This document shows, piece after piece, positions 28,961 through 41,538 of a DNA stretch of 64,000 bases. This DNA is from Burkholderiaceae bacterium (GTDB taxonomy: Bacteria; Pseudomonadota; Gammaproteobacteria; Burkholderiales; Burkholderiaceae_C), in contig JAURWR010000028.1 in assembly GCA_030654805.1 (NCBI GenBank), positions 1-64,000 of the forward strand, written 5' to 3'. Position 1 is the stretch's first letter; each line of letters begins with the position of its first letter. The notes under the pieces were generated by a model. That model saw only the letters and a list, made by a program, of their open reading frames with translations, ran no database searches and was not told the origin of the DNA. A program made the translations under genes and the position numbers.

Positions 28961-30277
28961 ATGAGCAATCTGCGTGACGTCGGTGAGTCCGGTGCAGATG
29001 CCTTTGCGGCGCTGGACGACTTCATCGAGCCGGCGCGGCCGGCCCCCAAGCGAACGCGGCAAGCGCAGGTGCGCTGGGGCTCGCGCGTCGTGACGATCGG
29101 CGGAGCCGCTCATGTGCGCGTGCAGTCGATGACGAATACGGACACGGTCGACGTGATCGGCACCGCGATCCAGGTCAAGGAACTGGCCATGGCCGGTTCG
29201 GAACTGGTGCGTATCACCGTCAACACGCCAGAGGCGGCGGCTGCCGTTCCGCACATCCGCGATCAGCTCGATCGCATGGGCATCGACGTGCCGCTCATCG
29301 GCGACTTTCACTACAACGGCCACCGCCTGCTCAGCGAGCACCCGGCCTGTGCCGAAGCGCTGTCGAAGTACCGCATCAACCCGGGCAACGTGGGCAAGGG
29401 CGACAAGCACGACCGCCAGTTCGCGCAGATGATCGAGATCGCCGCGAAGCACGACAAGGCGGTGCGCATCGGCGTCAACTGGGGCAGCCTCGACGCCGAG
29501 TTGCTGACGCAGATGATGGACGACAACGCGAAGCTCACCGAGCCGCACGCTCCACAGCAGATCATGTACCGCGCGCTGATCACTTCGGCGATCTCGTCCG
29601 CGAAGCGGGCCGAGGCCTTTGGTCTGAACGGCGACCAGATCATCCTGTCGTGCAAGATGTCCGGCGTGCAGGATCTGGTCAGCGTCTATCGCGCGCTGGC
29701 CAGGCGCTGCGATTACGCGCTGCACCTCGGCCTGACCGAAGCCGGCATGGGCACCAAGGGCACGGTCGCGTCGGCCACCGCGCTGGCGCTGCTGCTGCAG
29801 GACGGCATCGGCGACACCATCCGCGTCTCGCTGACCCCGCAGCCGGGCGAGGCGCGCACGCAAGAGGTGGTGATCGCGCTTGAAATTCTGCAATCGCTCG
29901 GACTGCGTTCGTTCAACCCCAGCGTGACCGCGTGCCCAGGGTGTGGGCGTACCACCAGCACCACCTTCCAGGAGCTGGCCAAACAAATCGACGATCACCT
30001 GCGTGCCCAAATGCCGGTGTGGCGCGCGCGCTACCCCGGGGTCGAGAAGATGAAGGTCGCGGTGATGGGCTGTATTGTCAATGGCCCCGGCGAAAGCAAG
30101 CACGCCGACATCGGCATCAGCCTGCCTGGGACCGGCGAGGCGCCAGCCGCGCCCGTGTTCATCGACGGCGAGAAAGCGCTGACCCTGCGCGGCGACAACA
30201 TCGCCGCAGAGTTTCATGCGCTGGTTGAGCGCTACATCGAAAAGCGATACGGCGCGGCCACCGCATCGGTCGGCTGA
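28961..30277 (+). CDS. ispG: 4-hydroxy-3-methylbut-2-en-1-yl diphosphate synthase (flavodoxin)
   Basis: IspG carries out the penultimate step of the MEP isoprenoid pathway with a 4Fe-4S cluster. The 438-residue product has an N-terminal TIM barrel from about residue 40 ([19 protein letters not shown]) and C-terminal cluster ligands in CPGCGRTT near residue 325 and [17 protein letters not shown] near 370. The start is the ATG at 28961 behind the AGGTGAGC site; a GTG at 28952 directly after rodZ is the alternative. dxr, another MEP gene, lies in the rpsB cluster. Confidence 0.97.
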   Translation: MSNLRDVGESGADAFAALDDFIEPARPAPKRTRQAQVRWGSRVVTIGGAAHVRVQSMTNTDTVDVIGTAIQVKELAMAGSELVRITVNTPEAAAAVPHIRDQLDRMGIDVPLIGDFHYNGHRLLSEHPACAEALSKYRINPGNVGKGDKHDRQFAQMIEIAAKHDKAVRIGVNWGSLDAELLTQMMDDNAKLTEPHAPQQIMYRALITSAISSAKRAEAFGLNGDQIILSCKMSGVQDLVSVYRALARRCDYALHLGLTEAGMGTKGTVASATALALLLQDGIGDTIRVSLTPQPGEARTQEVVIALEILQSLGLRSFNPSVTACPGCGRTTSTTFQELAKQIDDHLRAQMPVWRARYPGVEKMKVAVMGCIVNGPGESKHADIGISLPGTGEAPAAPVFIDGEKALTLRGDNIAAEFHALVERYIEKRYGAATASVG

Positions 30278-30343
30278 TCGCCTCCGACGACACGGAACCG
30301 CCGCACGGGAGCGTGGCAACTCCCTATTGAATGTGCATCCCAC

Positions 30344-30362
30344 GGACGCATCGCATGCGTCC
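30344..30362 (+). other. Small perfect hairpin upstream of hisS
   Basis: An 8-bp stem, GGACGCAT/ATGCGTCC with loop CGC, ends 20 bases before the hisS start codon in the 105-base ispG-hisS spacer. There is no T run. It could affect hisS translation or mRNA processing. Confidence 0.5.
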
Positions 30363-30382
30363 CCTGAACCATTGAGAACGGA

Positions 30383-31678
30383 ATGAGCGAAACCATCCAG
30401 GCCGTCAAAGGCATGAACGACATCCTGCCGCCCGAGTCGGTGACATGGGACTGGTTCGAGGGCAAGGTGCGCTCGCTGATGACCCGTCATGGCTATGCCG
30501 GCGTGCGCACCCCGATCGTCGAACCCACCGCGCTGTTCGTGCGCGGGCTGGGCGAAGTCACCGACATCGTCGAGAAGGAGATGTACTCCTTCGTCGACTC
30601 GATGAACGGCGACCGCCTGAGCCTGCGTCCCGAGAACACCGCCGGCGTCGTGCGCGCCATCACCGAGCATTCGCTGCTGCGCGACGGTGGCAAGCGGCTG
30701 TACTACATCGGGCCGATGTTTCGCCACGAGCGTCCGCAGAAGGGGCGCTACCGGCAGTTCCACCAGGTCGGGGCCGAGGCCCTCGGCTATGCGGGCCCGG
30801 ACGTCGATGTCGAGCTGATCCTGATGTGCCGGATGCTGTGGCGTGAACTGGGTCTGGTGGAGGGGCGAGACCTTCGGCTCGAACTCAACAGCCTGGGCCA
30901 GCCCGACGAGCGCCGCGCTCACCGCGAAGCGTTGATCGCGCACTTCGAAGCCCATGCCGAGTTGCTCGACGAGGATGCGAAGCGGCGGCTGCACAGCAAC
31001 CCGCTGCGCATCCTGGACACCAAGAATCCTGCGATGCAGGCGGTGGTCGAGGCCGCGCCGCAGCTGATGTCGTTCCTCGGCACCGAGTCGTTGGCACACT
31101 TCAACGCGGTGCGCGCGGCGCTGGATGCCGCCGGGCTCGCTTACCGCATCAACCCGCGGTTGGTGCGCGGGATGGACTACTACAACCTGACCGTCTTCGA
31201 ATGGGTCACCGAACGCCTCGGTTCGCAAGGCACGGTGTGCGGTGGCGGGCGCTACGACACGCTGATCGAGCAGCTCGGCGGCAAGCCGGCGCCGGCTGTC
31301 GGATGGGGCCTCGGCATCGAACGCCTGCTGTTGCTGCTGCAGGAGGCTGGCATTGCCACGCCTGTGGTCGCTCCAGATGCCTACGCGATCGTGCCCACGG
31401 CGGCGTCGATGCCGCTCGCATTGCGCACCGTCGATGCACTGCGAGCCGCAGGCGTGTCGGTGCTGATGCATGCCGCAGGCCGTGACGGGCTGGGCAGCAT
31501 GAAGTCGCAGTTCAAGCGAGCCGATGCCAGCGGCGCCCGCTACGCGCTGATCTTTGGCGATGACGAGGTCGCGCGCGGCGAAGTCGCCGTCAAACCCCTG
31601 CGCGACGCCGATGCGGCGCAGCGCTGCCTGTCCATGGCGCAGGCAGCCGACTGGGCCGCAGAACTGCGCACCGCATAA
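30383..31678 (+). CDS. hisS: Histidine-tRNA ligase
   Basis: HisRS charges tRNA-His. The 431-residue product starts [19 protein letters not shown] and has class II motif 2 ([21 protein letters not shown]), the His-A and His-B regions including [17 protein letters not shown], and motif 3 with [15 protein letters not shown]-terminal anticodon-binding domain follows. Unlike HisZ, encoded at 38941-40107, all synthetase motifs are present. It sits between ispG and the yfgM-like gene. Confidence 0.98.
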   Translation: MSETIQAVKGMNDILPPESVTWDWFEGKVRSLMTRHGYAGVRTPIVEPTALFVRGLGEVTDIVEKEMYSFVDSMNGDRLSLRPENTAGVVRAITEHSLLRDGGKRLYYIGPMFRHERPQKGRYRQFHQVGAEALGYAGPDVDVELILMCRMLWRELGLVEGRDLRLELNSLGQPDERRAHREALIAHFEAHAELLDEDAKRRLHSNPLRILDTKNPAMQAVVEAAPQLMSFLGTESLAHFNAVRAALDAAGLAYRINPRLVRGMDYYNLTVFEWVTERLGSQGTVCGGGRYDTLIEQLGGKPAPAVGWGLGIERLLLLLQEAGIATPVVAPDAYAIVPTAASMPLALRTVDALRAAGVSVLMHAAGRDGLGSMKSQFKRADASGARYALIFGDDEVARGEVAVKPLRDADAAQRCLSMAQAADWAAELRTA

Positions 31679-31707
31679 TTCGCTGTTACCCGAAACTCAC
31701 CTGACGC

Positions 31708-32400
31708 ATGGCCACGCATCTCGACCTTGAAGAACAAGAACAGCTTGATGCAGTCAAGCATTTCTGGAAGCGTTACGGCAACCTGATCACCTGGTTGCTG
31801 ATCCTGGTGCTGGGCGGCTATGCGGCCTGGAACGGCTGGAACTGGTGGCAACGCGACCAAGCAACGAAAGCCGGCGCGATGTTCGACGAACTCGATCGGG
31901 TCGCGCAGGCCGGCGATGCCGACAAAACGAATCGCATCTTCAATGATCTGAAAGACCGCTACCCGGCCACCGCGTTCGCGCAGCAAGGCGGTTTGCTGTC
32001 TGCCAAGGTGCAGGCCGACAACGGCAAGCCGGACATCGCTCAGGCCACTTTGGGCTGGGTGGCTGCGAATGCTGCCGAGACCGAGTACCAGACGATCGCC
32101 CGGTTGAGGCTCGCGGGCTTGCTGCTCGACGAGAAAAAGTACGACGACGCGTTGAAGCAACTCGACGCAGCCACCGCCCCGAGCTTCGAGGCACTGGTTG
32201 CCGATCGGCGCGGCGATGTGCTGTTTGCGCAGGGCAAGGCGGACGACGCGAAGGCGGCATACGACAAGGCCTGGAAGGCGATGGATCCCAAGATCGAGTA
32301 CCGCCGCCTGATCGAAGCCAAGCTCGCTTCCCTGGGCGCCGCGCCGGCGTCGACCGCGGCCGCAACGTCTGCCGCTGCCAGCGCAGGGGCCTCACGATGA
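31708..32400 (+). CDS. YfgM family (UPF0070) TPR membrane protein, ancillary SecYEG subunit
   Basis: YfgM-type proteins are inner-membrane anchored TPR proteins that link SecYEG to periplasmic chaperones. The 230-residue product has a short cytosolic N-terminus, one transmembrane segment at about residues 26-43 (LITWLLILVLGGYAAWNG), and TPR-like helices in the periplasmic part, with an Ala-rich C-terminus. The stop overlaps the bamB start as ATGA. The hisS-yfgM-bamB-der order is widely conserved in proteobacteria and supports the assignment. Confidence 0.92.
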   Translation: MATHLDLEEQEQLDAVKHFWKRYGNLITWLLILVLGGYAAWNGWNWWQRDQATKAGAMFDELDRVAQAGDADKTNRIFNDLKDRYPATAFAQQGGLLSAKVQADNGKPDIAQATLGWVAANAAETEYQTIARLRLAGLLLDEKKYDDALKQLDAATAPSFEALVADRRGDVLFAQGKADDAKAAYDKAWKAMDPKIEYRRLIEAKLASLGAAPASTAAATSAAASAGASR

Positions 32401-33515
32401 ATCGCTTCGTCAGTGTGCAGGTTCTCGCGTTGTGTGCGGCGCTGTCGGCCTGTTCGTTGGCGCCCGAAAAGCCGAAGCCGAAGGCGGTTGTAGCCGTCAA
32501 GCCCGCGATCGCCGGACGCATCGTCTGGAAGGCGCGCACGTCGGACGTCGCGTTTCCATTGTCGGTGGCAGTCAACGGGACCACGTTCACCGTGGCGGCC
32601 TCGGATGGAACGCTGACGGCCCTCAATGCCGACAAGGGCAGCGAACTGTGGCGCGGCAGTGCAGGAGGCGCTCTCAGCGCGGGTGTCGGCAGTGACGGCC
32701 GGGTGGCCGCAGTGGTCACACGCGATGGCCAGGTGGTGGCTCTGGAAGCGGGCAAGGTGCTCTGGAAGCGACCCATTGCGACCCGCGTGGTGACCGCGCC
32801 GCTGGTGGCTGGCGAGCGGGTGTTCGTGGTAGGTGTCGACCGCAGTGTGTCGGCTTTCGATGCACAGAATGGGGCGAAGCTGTGGACCGTCCAGCGTCCG
32901 GGTGAGGCGTTGACGTTGGCGCAGGCCGGTGTGGTCAGTGCGTTCAAGAACACCTTGCTGGTGGGTCAGGGCCCGCGGCTGGCCGGACTCGATCCGTCGA
33001 ACGGTGCGGTGCGCTGGGATGTCGCTCTGGCATCGCCGCGTGGCTCGAACGAGGTCGAGCGGCTCGCCGACGTGGTGGGTCCGGCCGTTCGCGTTGGCGA
33101 CATCGTCTGTGTACGCGCTTTCCAGGCTGCTGTCGGTTGTGTGAATGCCGAGAGTGGCCGACTGGTGTGGGCCAAGAGCTTCGGCGGGCGAGAGGGTGTG
33201 GCGGCCGACGAGCAGTACCTGTACGCAGCCGACGGTGCGGATCGAATCTCCGCGTGGAAAGCCTCGACTGGTGAGGTCGTCTGGACCTCGGACGCTTACC
33301 TGTACCGCAGCCTTTCTACCCCGTTCAGCCTGGGCCCGGCCATCGTTTTCGGTGATTTCGAAGGGTATCTGCATTTCCTGTCTGCTGACCGAGGCGTTGC
33401 TCAGTTGAGGCTGGAAACCGATGGCAGCCCCATGGCTGCGCCGCCTGCGCTCTCCGGCACCACGGTGCTGGTGGTGACCCGCGACGGCGGCCTGTTCGGT
33501 TTGCGCCCGGAATGA
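32397..33515 (+). CDS. bamB: Outer membrane protein assembly factor BamB
   Basis: BamB is the beta-propeller lipoprotein of the BAM complex. The 372-residue product has a lipoprotein signal with Cys19 in ALSACS, then PQQ-type beta-propeller repeats such as [40 protein letters not shown] and [19 protein letters not shown]. The start ATG overlaps the yfgM stop. der follows 31 bases downstream. It acts with BamA and BamD encoded in the same window. Confidence 0.96.
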   Translation: MNRFVSVQVLALCAALSACSLAPEKPKPKAVVAVKPAIAGRIVWKARTSDVAFPLSVAVNGTTFTVAASDGTLTALNADKGSELWRGSAGGALSAGVGSDGRVAAVVTRDGQVVALEAGKVLWKRPIATRVVTAPLVAGERVFVVGVDRSVSAFDAQNGAKLWTVQRPGEALTLAQAGVVSAFKNTLLVGQGPRLAGLDPSNGAVRWDVALASPRGSNEVERLADVVGPAVRVGDIVCVRAFQAAVGCVNAESGRLVWAKSFGGREGVAADEQYLYAADGADRISAWKASTGEVVWTSDAYLYRSLSTPFSLGPAIVFGDFEGYLHFLSADRGVAQLRLETDGSPMAAPPALSGTTVLVVTRDGGLFGLRPE

Positions 33516-33546
33516 CGCGGGTGCATCTGAACGCCGGTCTGCGGCC

Positions 33547-34878
33547 ATGAAGCCGGTCATCGCCATCGTCGGGCGGCCAAACGTCGGCAAGTCGACGCTC
33601 TTCAACCGCATGACCAAGAGCCGCGATGCCATCGTCGCGGATTTCGCCGGGCTGACGCGCGACCGTCACTACGGAGATGGTCGCATCGGGGATCGCGAGT
33701 TCATCGTCGTCGACACTGGCGGTTTCGAGCCGACCAGCGACAGTGGCATCGTGAAGGAAATGGCCAAGCAGACCCGCCAGGCCGTGGCCGAGGCGGATGC
33801 GGTGATCTTCGTCGTCGACATCCGCGCCGGCCTGTCGGCGCAGGACCACGACATCGCCCGCTACCTGCGCACCGTCGGCAAGACGGTGCTGATCGCCGCC
33901 AACAAGGCCGAGGGCATGGTCGATTCGCCGCTGCTCGGCGAGTTCTACGAGCTCGGCATGGGCGAGCCGCACCCGATCTCGTCTGCCCACGGACAGGGCA
34001 TCCGCAGCCTGACCGAGGCGGCGCTGGCCCACTTCGACTTCGTCGACGAGGAGCCCGAGACCGAGGAGGGGTCCCCGATCCGCCTGGCCGTGGCGGGGCG
34101 GCCGAACGTCGGCAAGTCGACGCTGATCAACACCTGGCTGGGCGAAGAACGCCTGGTGGCGTTCGACATGCCGGGCACCACCCGCGACGCGATCACCGTG
34201 CCGTTCGAGCGCAACGGTCAGAAGTTCGAGTTGATCGACACCGCCGGCTTGCGCCGCAAGGGCAAGGTGTTCGAGGCGATCGAGAAGTTCTCGGTCGTCA
34301 AGACCCTGCAGGCGATCGCCGACGCGAACGTGGTGCTGCTGCTGCTCGATGCGACGCAGGGCGTCAGCGAACAGGACGCGCACATTGCCGGTTACATCCT
34401 CGAGAGCGGCCGCGCGGTGGTGATCGCCGTCAACAAGTGGGATGCCGTCGACGACTACCAGAAGCAACTGCTTCAGCGTTCGATCGAGCAGCGCCTGGCT
34501 TTTCTGAAATTTGCGCCAGTCATGAATATCTCGGCCATCAAGCGTCAGGGCCTGGGGCCGGTGTGGAAGGCCATTGCGGATGCCCATGCTTCGGCGACTC
34601 GCAAGATGCCGACTCCGGTGCTGACGCGATTGCTGCTCGAAGCGGTTGAGCATCAGACGCCGCAGCGCGCCGGCATGTTCCGGCCCAAACTGCGGTATGC
34701 GCACCAAGGCGGCATGAATCCGCCCATCGTCGTCGTGCACGGCAACTCGCTGGAGCATGTCACCGACGCCTACAAGCGCTTCCTGGAAGGGCGCATCCGG
34801 GAGCACTTCAAACTGACTGGAACGCCGCTGCGCATCGAAATGCGCTCAGGCAAGAACCCGTTCGACGGCAAAGGCTGA
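33547..34878 (+). CDS. der: GTPase Der (EngA)
   Basis: Der is an essential tandem GTPase for 50S subunit assembly. The 443-residue product has two G domains: the first with [14 protein letters not shown] near residue 8 and DTGGFEP, the second with [15 protein letters not shown] near residue 180, [10 protein letters not shown] and NKWD. A C-terminal KH-like domain follows ([23 protein letters not shown]). Length is normal. hfq follows on the same strand. Confidence 0.98.
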   Translation: MKPVIAIVGRPNVGKSTLFNRMTKSRDAIVADFAGLTRDRHYGDGRIGDREFIVVDTGGFEPTSDSGIVKEMAKQTRQAVAEADAVIFVVDIRAGLSAQDHDIARYLRTVGKTVLIAANKAEGMVDSPLLGEFYELGMGEPHPISSAHGQGIRSLTEAALAHFDFVDEEPETEEGSPIRLAVAGRPNVGKSTLINTWLGEERLVAFDMPGTTRDAITVPFERNGQKFELIDTAGLRRKGKVFEAIEKFSVVKTLQAIADANVVLLLLDATQGVSEQDAHIAGYILESGRAVVIAVNKWDAVDDYQKQLLQRSIEQRLAFLKFAPVMNISAIKRQGLGPVWKAIADAHASATRKMPTPVLTRLLLEAVEHQTPQRAGMFRPKLRYAHQGGMNPPIVVVHGNSLEHVTDAYKRFLEGRIREHFKLTGTPLRIEMRSGKNPFDGKG

Positions 34879-34959
34879 GGACATTCGCCCCAGGTGGCGA
34901 TCGATGCGATTCGCTGTGTTAACGTTTCTTATCGCATGCCAACCAACACGGAGGATATC

Positions 34960-35202
34960 GTGAGCAACAAAGGCCAACTTTTGCAGGATCCATTTCTGAA
35001 CCTGCTACGCAAAGAGCACGTTCCGGTGTCGATTTACCTGGTCAACGGCATCAAGCTTCAGGGGCACATCGAGTCGTTCGACCAGTATGTTGTTCTGCTG
35101 CGCAATACCGTGACGCAGATGGTCTACAAGCATGCCATCTCCACGGTGGTGCCCGGGCGGGCCGTGAATTTCCACGCGGCTGAAACGCCTGAGTCGACTT
35201 GA
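34960..35202 (+). CDS. hfq: RNA chaperone Hfq
   Basis: Hfq is the hexameric Sm-like chaperone that pairs small RNAs with mRNAs. The 80-residue product begins with GTG, giving [19 protein letters not shown], and has both Sm motifs ([19 protein letters not shown] and the conserved YKHAIST). The GTG is preceded by GGAGGA at good spacing. An in-frame start at 34894 would add 22 residues not found in Hfq. hflX follows, the usual hfq-hflX-hflK-hflC order. Confidence 0.98.
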   Translation: MSNKGQLLQDPFLNLLRKEHVPVSIYLVNGIKLQGHIESFDQYVVLLRNTVTQMVYKHAISTVVPGRAVNFHAAETPEST

Positions 35203-35239
35203 AGATGTCGATGGGTCTCGACTGTCCCCTGTTTCCATT

Positions 35240-36490
35240 TTGAATCCGGAACCTACGCCAGCTGGTTCCGCCAATCCGGCGCGCGCCATCCTCGTGGGCG
35301 TTGCCGTCGGTCGCTGTCCGCAGTTCGACGACACCCTCGATGAATTGGCGCTGCTCGCCGAGTCGGCTGGAGACCTGCCGGTCGCCCGTGTGATCGCCCG
35401 ACGCAAGGCGCCAGACCCGGCGCTGTTTGTCGGGACTGGCAAGGCGGATGAAATCAAGGCCCTGGTTGCCTTGCATCAGGCCGAAGTTGTTCTGTTCGAC
35501 CAGGCATTGGGCGCAGCGCAGCAGCGCAACCTGGAGCGTCACCTCGGTGTGGCGGTGGCCGACCGGACGATGCTGATCCTCGAAATCTTTGCGGACCGTG
35601 CGCAAAGCCACGAAGGCAAGCTGCAGGTCGAGCTGGCTCGCCTGCAGTACCTGTCGACACGTCTGGTGCGTCGCTGGAGTCACCTGGAGCGGCAACGTGG
35701 CGGTATTGGCAACCGGGGCGGTCCGGGCGAGGCCCAGATCGAGCTCGATCGGCGGATGATCGGCGAGCGCATCAAGTCGGTCAAAGAACGCCTTGAGAAA
35801 GTCAAGCGCCAGCGCAACACCCAACGCCGTTCGCGAGAGCGCAGCGAGACCTTTCGTGTTTCGCTGGTTGGCTACACGAACGCGGGAAAATCAACGCTGT
35901 TCAACGCATTGGTCAAGGCGCGTGCGTATGCAGCGGATCAACTGTTCGCGACACTGGACACGACCACCCGGCAGCTGTACCTGGGGGAGGCCGGTCGCAG
36001 CGTGTCGTTGTCGGACACGGTGGGCTTCATTCGGGATTTGCCGCACAAGCTCGTCGAAGCCTTCGAAGCCACGTTGCAGGAAGCCACTCAGGCTGATCTC
36101 TTGCTGCATGTCATCGATGCCGCCAGCCCGAACCGGGACGAGCAGCGGGCCGAGGTGCAGCGTGTGCTGGTCAGCATCGGTGCTGCCGATGTCCCGCAGA
36201 TACTGGTGTTCAACAAGGTCGACATGCTCGATGAGAGCCAGACTCCGCGTTCGCCTGTGGATTCAATCCTGCTCGAGGATGGTCGGCAGGCTCCCCGTGT
36301 CTTCATCAGCGCAGCCCACGGACAGGGCATCGACGCATTGCGTCGCCTGCTCGCAGATGTCGCATCGGGGGCAATCGCTTCTGGTATGTCGAATTCAAGC
36401 GCCGCAGCCCCGATATCCACGCCAGAATCCGACAACATTGATGCACGACGCCTTCCAGAACCCAACGGAACTTACCCTCTCCTCGCATGA
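35240..36490 (+). CDS. hflX: Ribosome-associated GTPase HflX
   Basis: HflX is a GTPase that splits or rescues stalled ribosomes, especially under heat stress. The 416-residue product has the N-terminal HflX domain, the linker GGIGNRGGPGEAQIELDRR, the G domain with GYTNAGKSTLFNAL near residue 213, DTVGFIRDLPH and NKVD, and a Ser/Ala/Pro-rich C-terminal tail. The best start is TTG at 35240; no ATG or GTG gives a complete N-terminus, and no Shine-Dalgarno is visible, so the start is uncertain. The stop overlaps hflK as ATGA. Confidence 0.93.
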   Translation: MNPEPTPAGSANPARAILVGVAVGRCPQFDDTLDELALLAESAGDLPVARVIARRKAPDPALFVGTGKADEIKALVALHQAEVVLFDQALGAAQQRNLERHLGVAVADRTMLILEIFADRAQSHEGKLQVELARLQYLSTRLVRRWSHLERQRGGIGNRGGPGEAQIELDRRMIGERIKSVKERLEKVKRQRNTQRRSRERSETFRVSLVGYTNAGKSTLFNALVKARAYAADQLFATLDTTTRQLYLGEAGRSVSLSDTVGFIRDLPHKLVEAFEATLQEATQADLLLHVIDAASPNRDEQRAEVQRVLVSIGAADVPQILVFNKVDMLDESQTPRSPVDSILLEDGRQAPRVFISAAHGQGIDALRRLLADVASGAIASGMSNSSAAAPISTPESDNIDARRLPEPNGTYPLLA

Positions 36491-37749
36491 AGACCAGCTC
36501 CTCCAAAGCTTCGGCTCGTCCCCTGACACGGTTTCGTGCCGTGCTGCAAGGCTTGTCGGCCCCGTTCCTGAACAAGGGAGAGGGGCCTCCCGACCTTGAC
36601 GAGCTGTGGCGCGACTTCAACAAGAAGTTGAGCGGCATGTTCGGCGGCAAGGGAGGCGGCGTCCGTCCCCCGGCGCCCGGCGACGGTGGCAACTTCCAGC
36701 CCGACATGAAGAGCGCCGGCATTGGCGTCGGTTTGATTGCTGGTGTCGCGGCCTTGCTCTGGTTCGGCAGCGGCTTCTTCATCGTGCAGGAAGGCCAGCA
36801 GGCGGTGGTCACGTCGTTCGGCAAGTACAGCCACACGTCGGACGCCGGATTCCAGTGGCGCATGCCGTACCCGTTCCAGGCGCACGAGACCGTCCCGGTC
36901 ACGCAATTGCGCTCGATTGAGGTCGGTCGCAACGCCGTCGTGCAATCGACGGGGCTGCGCGATTCATCGATGTTGACGCAGGACGAGAACATCGTCGACA
37001 TCCGCTTCACCGTTCAGTACCGCCTGAAGGACTCGAGGGCGTACCTGTTCGAGAATCGCAATCCCGACGATGCCGTCGTTCAGGCGGCCGAGTCGGCGGT
37101 GCGCGAGATCGTCGGCAAGAGCACGATGGATTCTGTGCTGTACGAGCAGCGTGACGCCATCGCCAACGAGTTGGTCAAATCGATTCAAACCCAGACCGAC
37201 CGCCTCAACACTGGCATCCTCGTCGTCAATGTCAATGTGCAGAACGTGCAGGCGCCGGAGCAGGTCCAGGCCGCCTTCGACGACGCCTTCAAGGCGGGTG
37301 CCGACCGCGAGCGCCTCAAGAACGAGGGTCAGGCTTACGCGAACGACGTGATCCCGAAGGCCCAGGGCACGGCCGCACGGCTGCGCGAAGAGGCCGAAGG
37401 CTACAAGTCGCGCGTCGTTGCGCAGGCCGAGGGCGATGCGCAACGGTTTGCAAGCGTTCTGGTCGAGTACCAGAAGGCTCCCGGTGTCACGCGCGACCGG
37501 CTGTACATCGATACGATGCAACAGGTCTACTCCAACGTCAGCAAGGTGCTGGTCGACAGCCGCAGCAACTCGAACCTGCTCTATCTGCCTCTCGACAAGC
37601 TGATTCAGCAAGTGGGTGCCACGTCTACTCCTGCTGCTGGTGCGCCGATGCCGTCGGAAACCACACCTGCCCCGGCCGTTGCGCCACCAGGCGCGATCGA
37701 TGTGCGTTCGCGTGACGGCCAACGCAGTCGCGATCGCGACGGTCGCTGA
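36487..37749 (+). CDS. hflK: FtsH protease modulator HflK
   Basis: HflK and HflC form the large SPFH cage around FtsH in the inner membrane. The 420-residue product has a cytosolic Gly/Pro-rich N-terminus, one transmembrane segment at about residues 78-100 (GLIAGVAALLWFGSGFFIV), the SPFH/band-7 domain (YKDS-like core LRSIEVGRN to NVNVQNVQAPEQVQAAF), a coiled-coil, and a Pro/Ala-rich C-terminal tail. It overlaps hflX by four bases and precedes hflC by 19. Confidence 0.96.
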   Translation: MKTSSSKASARPLTRFRAVLQGLSAPFLNKGEGPPDLDELWRDFNKKLSGMFGGKGGGVRPPAPGDGGNFQPDMKSAGIGVGLIAGVAALLWFGSGFFIVQEGQQAVVTSFGKYSHTSDAGFQWRMPYPFQAHETVPVTQLRSIEVGRNAVVQSTGLRDSSMLTQDENIVDIRFTVQYRLKDSRAYLFENRNPDDAVVQAAESAVREIVGKSTMDSVLYEQRDAIANELVKSIQTQTDRLNTGILVVNVNVQNVQAPEQVQAAFDDAFKAGADRERLKNEGQAYANDVIPKAQGTAARLREEAEGYKSRVVAQAEGDAQRFASVLVEYQKAPGVTRDRLYIDTMQQVYSNVSKVLVDSRSNSNLLYLPLDKLIQQVGATSTPAAGAPMPSETTPAPAVAPPGAIDVRSRDGQRSRDRDGR

Positions 37750-37768
37750 ACCCTCACGGAATCAACAC

Positions 37769-38656
37769 ATGAATCGCATAGGCTTGTATGTCATCGGCGT
37801 GCTGATCGCGCTGATGGTCGCTTTCTCGACGCTCTTCATCGTCGACCAGCGTCAGTTTGCGGTGATCTACGCTCTGGGTGAGATCAAGGAGGTTGTCACC
37901 GAGCCCGGCTTGAAGTTCAAGATGCCACCCCCGTTTCAAAACGTGGTGTTCCTCGACCGACGCACTCAGACGCTGGACAGCCCGGAGACCCGCCCGATCT
38001 TCACAGCCGAGAAAAAGAGCTTGGTCATCGACTGGCTGGTGAAATGGCGAGTGACGGATGCCCGACAGTTCATCCGCAACAACGGTGTCGACATGCGCAA
38101 TGTCGAAAGTCGGTTGAGTCCCATCGTGCAGGCTGCATTCAATGAAGAGGTGACCAAGCGGACCGTTCAGGCGATGCTTGCAACCGACCGTGATCGCGTG
38201 ATGCAAGGCGTTCGCACCCGTCTCGCCGATGAAGCGAAGTCGTTCGGCATCGATATCGTGGACGTTCGCATCAAGCGTGTCGACTTCTCGGCGAATATCA
38301 CCGACTCGGTCTACCGGCGAATGGAGTCGGAGCGCAAGCGCGTGGCCAATGAGTTGCGCTCCACCGGTGCGGCCGAGGCCGAGAAGATCCGTGCTGATGC
38401 GGATCGTCAGCGGGAAGTCATCGTCGCCGAGGCCTATCGTGATGCGCAGAAGGTCAAAGGTGAGGGCGATGCCCGTGCTTCGACCTTGTATGCCGACTCG
38501 TTCGGCCGGGACCCGCAGTTTGCTCAGTTCTATCGCAGCCTCGAAGCGTATCGGACGAGCTTTCGCAATAAGTCCGACGTGATGGTGCTCGATCCATCGA
38601 GTGACTTCTTCAAGGCGATGCGAGGCAGTTTCGGGGGCAACCCTTCAGGCAAGTGA
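37769..38656 (+). CDS. hflC: FtsH protease modulator HflC
   Basis: HflC is the partner of HflK in the SPFH complex that regulates FtsH. The 295-residue product has a membrane segment near its start (YVIGVLIALMVAFSTLFIV) and the band-7 domain with VDIRIKRVDFS-like segments (residues about 165-180), then a coiled-coil AEAEKIRADADRQREVIVAE. The start ATG at 37769 follows the hflK stop. An upstream in-frame start inside hflK is not credible. The stop overlaps the DUF2065 gene (GTGA). Confidence 0.96.
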   Translation: MNRIGLYVIGVLIALMVAFSTLFIVDQRQFAVIYALGEIKEVVTEPGLKFKMPPPFQNVVFLDRRTQTLDSPETRPIFTAEKKSLVIDWLVKWRVTDARQFIRNNGVDMRNVESRLSPIVQAAFNEEVTKRTVQAMLATDRDRVMQGVRTRLADEAKSFGIDIVDVRIKRVDFSANITDSVYRRMESERKRVANELRSTGAAEAEKIRADADRQREVIVAEAYRDAQKVKGEGDARASTLYADSFGRDPQFAQFYRSLEAYRTSFRNKSDVMVLDPSSDFFKAMRGSFGGNPSGK

Positions 38657-38859
38657 TCGGGCCGATCGACTCCTGGAGCTTGCTGCTGATTGCAGTCGGC
38701 TTGATGCTCGTATTGGAAGGCCTGCTGCCTTTTGTGAGTCCGGAGCGCTGGCGCTCCGTCTTCGAGCGTGCGGCCAAGCTGTCCGACGGCCAGCTTCGAT
38801 TTCTCGGCCTCACCTCGCTGGTGGTGGGCTGCGGAATCCTCCTCTTCATGCTAGGTTGA
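38653..38859 (+). CDS. DUF2065 family small inner-membrane protein
   Basis: A 68-residue protein with two predicted transmembrane helices (SLLLIAVGLMLVLEGLLPFV and LGLTSLVVGCGILLFML) joined by a short basic loop containing PERWRSVFERAAKLSD. It starts with GTG overlapping the hflC stop (GTGA), so its synthesis is probably coupled to HflC. The family is regularly found behind hflC; its function is not known. A link to the HflKC-FtsH complex is plausible but unproven. Confidence 0.88.
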   Translation: MIGPIDSWSLLLIAVGLMLVLEGLLPFVSPERWRSVFERAAKLSDGQLRFLGLTSLVVGCGILLFMLG

Positions 38860-38906
38860 TCCGGTTTCGACCTGCGCACCGTGCGGGCGGAGCAACACGG
38901 CCCGCC

Positions 38907-38912
38907 TACAAT
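38907..38912 (+). promoter_or_regulatory. Possible -10 element for hisZ
   Basis: TACAAT, one mismatch from consensus, lies 29 bases before the hisZ start codon in the spacer after the DUF2065 gene. No good -35 is seen. It would let hisZ-purA be transcribed apart from the hfl genes. Confidence 0.35.
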
Positions 38913-38940
38913 CTGCGTTTTAACAGGTGGGTGGTTTTTC

Positions 38941-41498
<2,558 letters not shown>

Positions 41499-41538
41499 TG
41501 ACCCCGATCTCCGGCTGTTGCTGTTTCCTGGAGTGCGC

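Noticed and set aside
27893-31471. A 1192-codon open frame on the minus strand across rodZ, ispG and hisS
   Set aside because: It is antisense to three well recognised genes in high-GC DNA, is rich in His, Arg, Asp and Leu with no domain I recognise, and crosses gene boundaries. It is a by-product of codon bias on the coding strand.
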